This document shows, piece by piece, positions 56,722 through 64,000 of a stretch of DNA of 64,000 bases. The stretch is taken from assembly GCA_002118135.1 (NCBI GenBank), contig BDIU01000374.1, positions 62,380 to 126,379 on the forward strand. Reading direction: 5' to 3'. The position numbers and the translations under genes were made by a program. The DNA comes from Trebouxia sp. TZW2008. Taxonomy: Eukaryota; Chlorophyta; Trebouxiophyceae; Trebouxiales; Trebouxiaceae. Positions within the stretch are counted from its first letter, which is position 1. The number at the start of each line of letters is the position of its first letter. The notes below the pieces were generated by a model. The model did not search any database. It was not told the DNA's origin and saw nothing but the letters and a program-made list of their open reading frames with translations.

Positions 56722-58040
56722 GGGTTTGGTGGTGTCAAAGACTGTATTTAGCTTCTCTCTTTCCCCCTCAGACAGCACGTGTTGTGCTCTAGCGCCTGTC
56801 AGGCTACTGTGTACATCTCATGCATGAAGTTTGGGTGTGTGCCTGGCTACTTGAGAGCCTGTCTTGGGTTTAGTTGAATCTGCCAACTGCCTGCAGCCAC
56901 TGCCAGGCTGCAAGCAGTTGCGCTGTCTGCTTAGATGCTGTCTACGGCATCAGCAACAACCACACAGGCTGGGTTTGCTGCAATTTATGTTGATAATGGT
57001 TGGACGCCAGAATTGCACAACACCAGCCATGTGGAGGTGTGATATGACAACACCTCATGTCTGCTTTCTCTTGAGTCCATTAGCTGTGACAAATGATATC
57101 GCTTTGGCAGTGATTTGCGTGCAGCAGGTGTACTCTTGACTCTTAGTTTCATGCTCTGACTACTAGATCCTGTTTGGAAAATTGTGATCAATCAGGTGTC
57201 ACATTTGTGTTTAGTATCTATGTCCTGCCTTAGTATGTCCTGCCTTCCTACGGATGCTGTTGCGCTGCTTCATGCGCGCTTCATGGTTACTGACTTTTCT
57301 GTAAAAATTTCTGCTGTCACTTCACAGTGCGCTTCTGGCAAATGGCATACCAAAGCACCCAGTGCGCTATGTTGCACGAGACACCCTTTCCGCATCCTTT
57401 GCAGCATGTTCCAAGGTGTCAAAACTGGCGGAATTGCCTTGAAATTGCACCTGTTACTTTTGCTTTCTGACTTGAGAGCCTCCCTTGCATCTCACCATCA
57501 AGCTGTCTTTGAAAAATCAGACAAGGGTCAGCATAGATCGCCAAATGCGGTGATAACAGGCATCACATTTCAGTGAGGCCCTGAAGAAGACGCTGCAAGT
57601 ATTCAGCTGCATTCGTCTGCATGTAGTCCAACAAAATTTGGAGCTTGTCATATGTCTAGTCACTGGCAAAGGGGAAGCACGGGTAGACTGCAACCTAGTG
57701 ACCATTGCATGATTAGCTAATGCAGTGCCATATGTGTGTCAGACTTTCAGCAGGTGCGGATCAAAATCCGTTATATTTGAGAGGTTTTTAAAGAAATTCA
57801 ATTCCCGATGCACACCTGCACAGCAGGTCTAGAACCTGAAACAAGTCGCAGCACGCCGTAAATCTGCGCGCTTTTACGTTTGTACAGTAGCGAATTACGC
57901 AAGTGACTGTGTTCAGGCGAACTAGGTGTGATTCACAGCGAGTCGCAGATTAGTGGCCTTGCCTGGTACAGATCAAAGCTTACTTCCGCCAAACGCGCGT
58001 GTTTTAGTTTGCCCAGCGATAAAGCTTCGCATTCAGCAGA
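56722..58040. other. 3' flank of symporter and cullin promoter region
   Basis: No gene recognised. From about 57840 the sequence becomes CpG-rich (several 'gcgcgc'/'acgc' clusters), consistent with the cullin promoter or 5' UTR. Confidence 0.5.
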
Positions 58041-61000
58041 ATGAACGAGCGGAAGGTTGTTGATCTGGAGGATGGCTGGTCGCACATGGCGGTGAGTAGA
58101 CTTAGCTTCTTATGCCTGCACCCCTTGTGCAGTTGAACCTTTGCTCGACCACAGCTCAGCTGATGACCGTCAAGCACTTACGCACACATGCGTCTGAGCT
58201 GGTGTGTATATGCAGTCTGGCATCAACAAGCTGAAAAGGCTGCTCGAGGGCGAAAATGAAAGTTCTTTCAACGCTGAGCAGTATATGATGCTTTACACGT
58301 AAGGCATAAGACATGCTACTCATGCTCATAACAAGTCAGGACTCGTTGGCAGTGGCATATGTTTTGCAGGACAATTTACAACATGTGCACTCAGAAGCCT
58401 CCCCATGACTTCTCTGAGCAGCTCTACAACAGATACAGAGACTGTTTTAGCCTTTACATCACAGAGAAGGTATTTGGTAATTACTGTGGATCATTGTGCA
58501 ATACTGCTCTGTTTTGGACATGTTTGCTGACTTGTGCATGTGAAAACCAGGTGTTGCCAGCCTTGAAAGACAAGAAAGATGAGTATTTGCTCAAGGAGTT
58601 GCTGAAACGCTGGGACAATCACAAGATCATGGTGCGGTGGCTCTCTAGGTTCTTCAACTATCTGGACAGGTGCGCTGTGCCATGCATGAATTTTGGAAGC
58701 TGTCTAAATCATTGTTCTGAATTGCACTCCGTTGCACATTATGAGAAGTTTGCTGATTAGAACTTGACCGATAGCTTAACCATGCTGCTGCCTTGCAGGT
58801 ACTACATTCCCAGACATTCCCTTCACTCTTTGAAGGATGTTGGCTTGTTACGCTTCAGAGGTATGTACAGCAGCAAGCCCTGAGTATAGCTGTTTGTTGC
58901 CTTGCAACTCAGTTGCATGCAAGAACAGGCTGACCAAGGCTTGCTTACATTGCTGCAGATGATGTATACTCAGAGATGAAGCGCAAAGCTAGAGATGCAA
59001 TACTGCAGCTCATCGAGCTTGAGAGGGAAGGTGAACAGATAGATCGTACCCTGCTGAAAAACATCCTTGGCATCTTCATAGAAGTTGGCATGGGCCAGAT
59101 GACTTGCTATCAGCAAGACTTTGAGGCGCAGCTGCTCAAGACAACAGCTGAATACTACAAAAGAAAGGCTGCCGTCTGGATTGAAGAGGACTCCTGCCCT
59201 GACTACATGGTAAGTTCAAGACTGCATGACATGAAGAGAACAGACTGTTACAGATGTTTTGCATTGTATGCCTGTCTGCTCATCAAAAGTGATGTGATTC
59301 GACCAGACACTCACAGCGTCTTTGGTTCCGGATCTACAGCTGAAGCTCTCATATTAGCTACCAAAGGGTCAATGCCTGCGCTACGCTTCTGGTAGGCAGG
59401 AAGCAGTAACACTCTGATACTGTGCTTACAGATCAAGGCAGAGGACTGCTTGAAACTAGAGGAGGAGCGTGTGTCCAACTACATGCATCAAAGCAGCAGA
59501 ACCAGCCTTCTGAAGGAAGTAGAGACAGAAGTGCTGCAGCAGCATCAGACTGCGCTTCTTGAGAAGGAGCAGTCTGGTTGTGCCGCTTTGCTGCAAGATG
59601 ACAAGGTGTGGCATGACGTCTTGTGACTGTGGCCTTGCTGTCATCTATGCTTGCTGCTCTGTGTACCTGGGCTGTACACCCATTTCCAGTATATCAAGTC
59701 AGGTCCAAGCGATGTGCTGCACCATACTTTTAGCACCTGCAGCAATAAATGACTTGCTGAGTATGGCAAGTACTGGATCTGCTAATGCAGCCTTGGTAGA
59801 CGTAACAATCACATCAGCTGCTGCAAGTCATGTCTGCAAGCACTGCATGGCTTACAGCCTGAAGCTGCTTGTGCAGCTTACCAAAGTCAAGGTGTCCTGT
59901 TGACGACACTTTTTCGTGTCTTGCAGAAATCAGACCTTGCCCGCTTGTATCGCCTGTTCCAGCGCATCCCCAAGGGCTTGGAGCCTGTAGCAGAAAGCTT
60001 CAAGAAGCACGTAGAAAGTGAAGGTATGAAGCTGGTGAAGGAGGCCACAGAGGCAGCCACAGCCAAGAAGGACAAAGATGCTGGGAAGCCCAGCAAAGAC
60101 TCAGGTATCTTGCTTGTTCATTCATTGAGACCATTGTCAGCTTGTGTGTTTCTTTTCGTCTGCTTATCATATGCATGCTTGTAAGCATGGACGCAACAGA
60201 GCTCACCTGCATAGATGCATGATCAAGAGATCTTCAATTGCGTGCATGCCATGCAGCACCCCACGGGCCCATGTTGGTTGCACCCATCACCCCTTTCAAC
60301 ATGGTTGCTGTTGCTGAAACTAAGGCCTGCGCTGCAGGTAGCACCTGGGAGCAGCACTTTGTCAGAGCAGTCATTGAGCTGCATGACAAGTACATGCTGT
60401 ACGTCAGTGACTGCTTTGCCAACAGCAGCTTGTTTCACAAGGCACTGAAAGAGGCTTTTGAGTTCTTTTGCAACAAGAATGTGGGCGGTAGCAGTACAGC
60501 TGAGCTCATGGCCAATTTCTGTGACCTCCTCTTGCGCAAGGTAAGCTCTGGCCATTGCTATGCCTTTGCACTGTTGTTTGGAGCAGTGGTCAGTATTCTT
60601 GGCTTTTGCAAGTACAGAAATAAAGATAGGCTCTGGCTGAGACCATGCAGCACTGTTGCGGCTGAAAGCTGCCCATGCAATTGACGAGAAGCAGGCATTT
60701 TACAATCCTGTTCTTTGACACAAGGCAACAGTGCTGCTTCTGCTCAACTGCGTTATCTGTCTTGAGTTTATACAGATGCAGTTTTGCTGCCAGATATGGC
60801 ATCACAGATGCACTCTTCTCGCTGCAGGGCCGTTTTTTGGCCTGCACAGACTGCCATTGCTTGACATGTGCTGTTGTGACATGACAATGCTATTGTGACA
60901 TTGCACAGCACAAGCTGTGCATGCTAACATGGCTGTGATCACATGTGCAGGGTGGTGGAGAGAAGCTGACCGATGAGGCAATAGAGGACACTCTTGAAAA

Positions 61001-63211
61001 GGTGGTCAAGCTGCTAGCCTACATCAGCGACAAGGACCTGTTTGCAGAATTCTACCGCAAAAAGCTGGCTCGTCGTCTGCTGCATGACCGCAGCTCTAGT
61101 GATGAGCATGAGCGTAGCATCCTGTCCAGGCTCAAGCAGCAATGTGGAGCTCAGTTTACATCAAAGGTCAGGGCAAGGCAAGCATGCAGCAGTTCAAATG
61201 TCGCTCACTGTTGCTCCTAGTGATTAGGATTTGTGGGTGTTGCTGCTAAGCAGTGTTGATGGTGCTTCTTAACAGTCTTTCCAAACCCAAAATGTGACAG
61301 CAATCGTCTGCAACACCATTTGCTGCGGTTGCAGCATTGTGCAATCTCAGTCGTCAAGCTGTGAATGCTAGCATGAACAGCCACATCTCGGAAAGTCCAA
61401 TGCACACGCAAACAACCGGTGATTTGCTGTGCAGATGGAGGGCATGGTGACAGACCTTCAGCTGGCAAGGGACAAGCAGCAGGGCTTTGAGGACTGGAAG
61501 CGAGAAAATGCAGCAGACAAACCTCTGGCTATGGACCTCCAAGTCACTGTACTCACAACTGGGTTTTGGCCATCCTACAAGGTGTGTTGCCAACTCAGTC
61601 AGTGACATCTTAGCCATTTGCTCTTGTGGGATCTTGCCTTGCACACTTGTCCAGCGGCACAATAGCTTGGTCTGCTACTCGTCAGGCGTATAATGAACTT
61701 CGAGCCTTTGCTGGCTTATCATTTGTATACAACGCCAGCAAACATGCAGCTGACATGTGCTGCGTGCGCTCGTTGTTGCACTGTGCATATGTCTGGTTGC
61801 CTTCACATTGCCCAGTGGTACAGTAAATTCTCTTCGTAAGGACACTTGAGGCAAAGACAGTCTCAATGTAAGGACAGTGCCATTGGTACCCAATCACTGT
61901 ATTATGACTGCAATGGTCTATCTGAGTAAGGACAATTTGATGTAAGGACAAATTACTTGGTAACCAAAGCAGCCGCCACAAAGAGAGTTTACTGTGGCTG
62001 ACTCTTGGGCTATGCTGCAGCATGTGGATCTGGCACTGCCACAAGAAATGATAGATGGTGTGGAGCAGTTCAAGGAGTTCTACGAGCAGAATACCAAGCA
62101 CCGCAAGCTGGGATGGGTGTATGCTCTGGGCACCTGCCTGATCAAGGCCAACTTTGATGCCAAGCCCATCGAGCTCAGCCTGAGTACCTTCCAAGCTAGT
62201 TTGCTTCTGCTGTTCAACACAGGTACAGTCTGAAGTTTTTCAGGCATTCTTGGCCGAGTCTGGCCCGAAAGCAACACCGCTGTCTTGCTAGCATCAACAT
62301 AACGTTGGTTGCAGATATACTCATACCTTCAGCATGTCATCTGTCAGTAGAGCTTTACACAGGCAGCACACTGGTGTACGGGTGTCATTGCTTTGACTTG
62401 CTGGGGGTCATGCAGCTCAATCTGATGCACAGCATGCCCTGAGCTGATGAGATAACATGCTGCAGATGAGGAGCTGAGCCACACAGAGATCCAAGAGCGA
62501 ATGCATGTGCCTGAAGAGGACGTGACCAGGCTAACGCACTCACTCAGCTGTGCCAAGTACAAAATCCTGAACAAGTCCCCAGCCAGCAAGACCGTCAGCA
62601 AGACTGATGTCTTCAGCATGAACAGAAAGTTCACTGACCGCATGCGCCGTATCAGGGTATGTCATGCATGCTGGCAGCCGTCAAGTCTGCAGCTTGCATC
62701 AAGCTTGTCGTTGCAAGTCCTTGTGGTATCTGTAAGGCTTCTGCCCTGCATCAACAAACAGCACAATATGTTTGGTCAAGCACTGCTTGGATTTGCTTTG
62801 CCAGTGGTGCATCATGTGCGCATGGTGTCACAACGCATATGTACAGCTCATTTCAAGCTTAGGCAATTTTCAGACATGTGAGCCATCTCATCTTAGCAAG
62901 AGCGTTTAAGGTATGTCAACTGAAAAATATTTGACCCGCAGGTGCCACTGCCTCCTATTGATGAGAGGAAAAAGGTCATTGAAGACCTTGACAAGGACAG
63001 ACGCTATGCTGTGGATGCTGCCATTGTGCGCACGATGAAGTCCAGAAAGGTGTTGCAGCATCAGCAGCTGACTATGGAGGTAGTGCAGCAGCTCAGCAGA
63101 ATGTTCAAGGCTGACTTCAAGCTCATTAAGAAAAGAATTGAGGACTTGATGAGCAGGGACTACCTTGAGCGTGACAAGGACAACCCGAACTTGCTTAGAT
63201 ATCTGGCTTAG
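58041..63211 (+). CDS. CUL1: Cullin-1
   Basis: Scaffold of SCF ubiquitin ligases: the N-terminus binds SKP1/F-box modules and the C-terminus binds RBX1 and carries NEDD8. Fourteen exons, all phase-compatible: 58041-58091, 58216-58298, 58370-58469, 58551-58669, 58799-58860, 58959-59209, 59432-59605, 59927-60104, 60338-60540, 60951-61166, 61435-61581, 62021-62222, 62466-62656 and 62942-63211 (748 aa, normal length). Landmarks: '[20 protein letters not shown]', '[16 protein letters not shown]', '[15 protein letters not shown]', '[15 protein letters not shown]', '[12 protein letters not shown]', the neddylation site 'IVRTMKSRK' (about K692) and the cullin C-terminal 'LRYLA'. Assignment to CUL1 rather than CUL3/4 rests on the N-terminal block and terminus. 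No exon copies were noticed in its introns. Confidence 0.95.
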
Positions 63212-63542
63212 TCTTTGCTACAGCTGGCAGGAATGGCTAGAGCAGCAAACTGTCTTGCTTATGAACACGCTACCACCCACCAGTAGTTTGTTTCATCGCT
63301 TTGTGAAGTATACATGGTTGGATCTACTTGACATGGGAAAGAAGTCCGCTACAGCTGATCAGTAGCTCTCTGTGAGTGTCACTGCTGACAAGCATTCTCG
63401 CAATGCTTGTTGTACGTACCGATATGTACTCAATTTGGTTTTGCTGCGCGTTCAGCACTGTGTAAATGGTGAATTGCTGACGCTGTGATGCAGTGAACCA
63501 GATGGCCATGCCAGTGATGGTACACCTAGTAGGTGTCACCTA
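63212..63542. other. Convergent 3' flank of cullin-1
   Basis: A short stretch holding the cullin 3' UTR; a 'tgtaa' motif (possible green-algal polyadenylation signal) occurs at about 63462. Nothing else seen. Confidence 0.4.
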
Positions 63543-63773
63543 TCACTGATCTGTGTAAAGAGGCAGCTCACGCACTGTGCAGAACATATAGAAGAGTGCA
63601 GTAATCACAAGCGACGCCCATGCAAAGAAGTTCTGCAAATCGAAGTCTGTCTTGATGAGATGTGGATACACAGAGGAATTGACATCAGCATTTGACACCA
63701 TGATCAGTTGCACCGAATCCACAACATATACAGCACAGATGCAGAGCTTGTAAGTGTGCTTATTGCACGTCAA
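63543..63773 (-). CDS. Last exon of an unidentified small membrane protein (partial)
   Basis: Minus-strand frame ending in TGA at 63543, open for about 76 codons. It has two hydrophobic segments ('LCICAVYVVDSVQLIMV' and 'FFAWASLVITALFYMFCTV') separated by a polar loop, then a short polar tail. No ATG suits a start within the frame, so it is probably a 3' exon with its acceptor near 63758-63800 and the 5' part toward or beyond the window end. Family not recognised. Confidence 0.4.
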   Translation of the reverse strand: MTCNKHTYKLCICAVYVVDSVQLIMVSNADVNSSVYPHLIKTDFDLQNFFAWASLVITALFYMFCTVRELPLYTDQ

Positions 63774-64000
63774 CGCCGCAGCGACACCTCGGCGCTGCTT
63801 GCATCATCTTGCAGCCATCACTGCCTTCGCTCTGCACTTATCACCACGTAGTCAAAAAACACTTGGTTCAGTACGTCGGTGCAAGATCCTTTAGCTATAC
63901 TGGTCAGTGCGCCGTTGACCGAGGAAAACTGACTCACACGCAAAACCTTCGCTGCTTCCAGTTGCAAGTGCTTTCGCATTCACGCATAAAGGGCTTGACC

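Noticed and set aside
63553..63568. Third copy of the 49-bp element ('taaagaggcagct')
   Set aside because: Only about 13 bases match, they lie within a coding-like frame, and neither hairpin is complete.
1..64000. tRNA, rRNA, snRNA genes and CRISPR arrays
   Set aside because: I looked for tRNA T-loop/acceptor patterns, conserved snRNA/rRNA blocks and regular short repeats with unique spacers; none convincing. A covariance-model scan would be needed for a firm negative.

Overview
The window is nuclear DNA from a photosynthetic eukaryote, most likely a green alga (Chlorophyta). Genes are intron-rich, with GT-AG and some GC-AG introns. They include a thylakoid-lumen TPM protein, an Aurora-like kinase with the insert seen in algal homologues, a plant-type THO2 and a PHT1/PHO84-class phosphate symporter. 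Placement within Chlorophyta (perhaps a trebouxiophyte) is a guess from composition and gene style. No prokaryotic operons, CRISPR arrays or viral genes were seen.

Layout. 178-5540 (+): 3' part of the CPSF160 mRNA cleavage/polyadenylation subunit, cut by the window start. 7434-14223 (+): Aurora-like Ser/Thr kinase, 9 exons, 915 aa. 15520-16946 (+): Maf-type nucleotide pyrophosphatase, 5 exons, 218 aa. 17662-18937 and 19537-21005 (-): tandem paralogous F-box/leucine-rich genes. 21746-23339 (+): thylakoid-lumen TPM-domain protein, 6 exons, 238 aa. 24041-25197 (-): AIG1/FAR-17a-like membrane hydrolase, 4 exons, 272 aa. 25622-49402 (-): a 24-kb THO2/THOC2 gene, modelled as 36 phase-compatible exons (about 2,211 aa) with a long low-complexity KEKE/RS-like tail. 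52218-56721 (+): phosphate:H+ symporter, 9 exons, 651 aa. 58041-63211 (+): cullin-1, 14 exons, 748 aa. 63543 to about 63773 (-): terminal exon of an unidentified membrane protein.

Themes. Two genes act in mRNA 3'-end processing and export (CPSF160, THO2). Two F-box candidates lie in the same window as cullin-1, the scaffold that F-box proteins join through SKP1; this is a functional link, not an operon.

The most unusual signal is structural. Many introns next to recognised exons hold one to several decayed copies of that exon, nearly always copies spanning its splice site. I see this in CPSF160, the kinase and at least a dozen THO2 exons, with weaker intron duplications in the transporter. 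It looks like recurrent local tandem duplication across exon/intron boundaries, followed by decay of all but one copy. The process appears to have enlarged the introns, produced a repeated poly-alanine exon end in THO2, and left one near-intact duplicate exon there. Two small dispersed elements (a 49-bp double hairpin, and an 80-90 bp element) and four GC-AG introns are also notable.

All exon models come from reading splice consensus, frame and remembered family sequence. No alignment or search was run.
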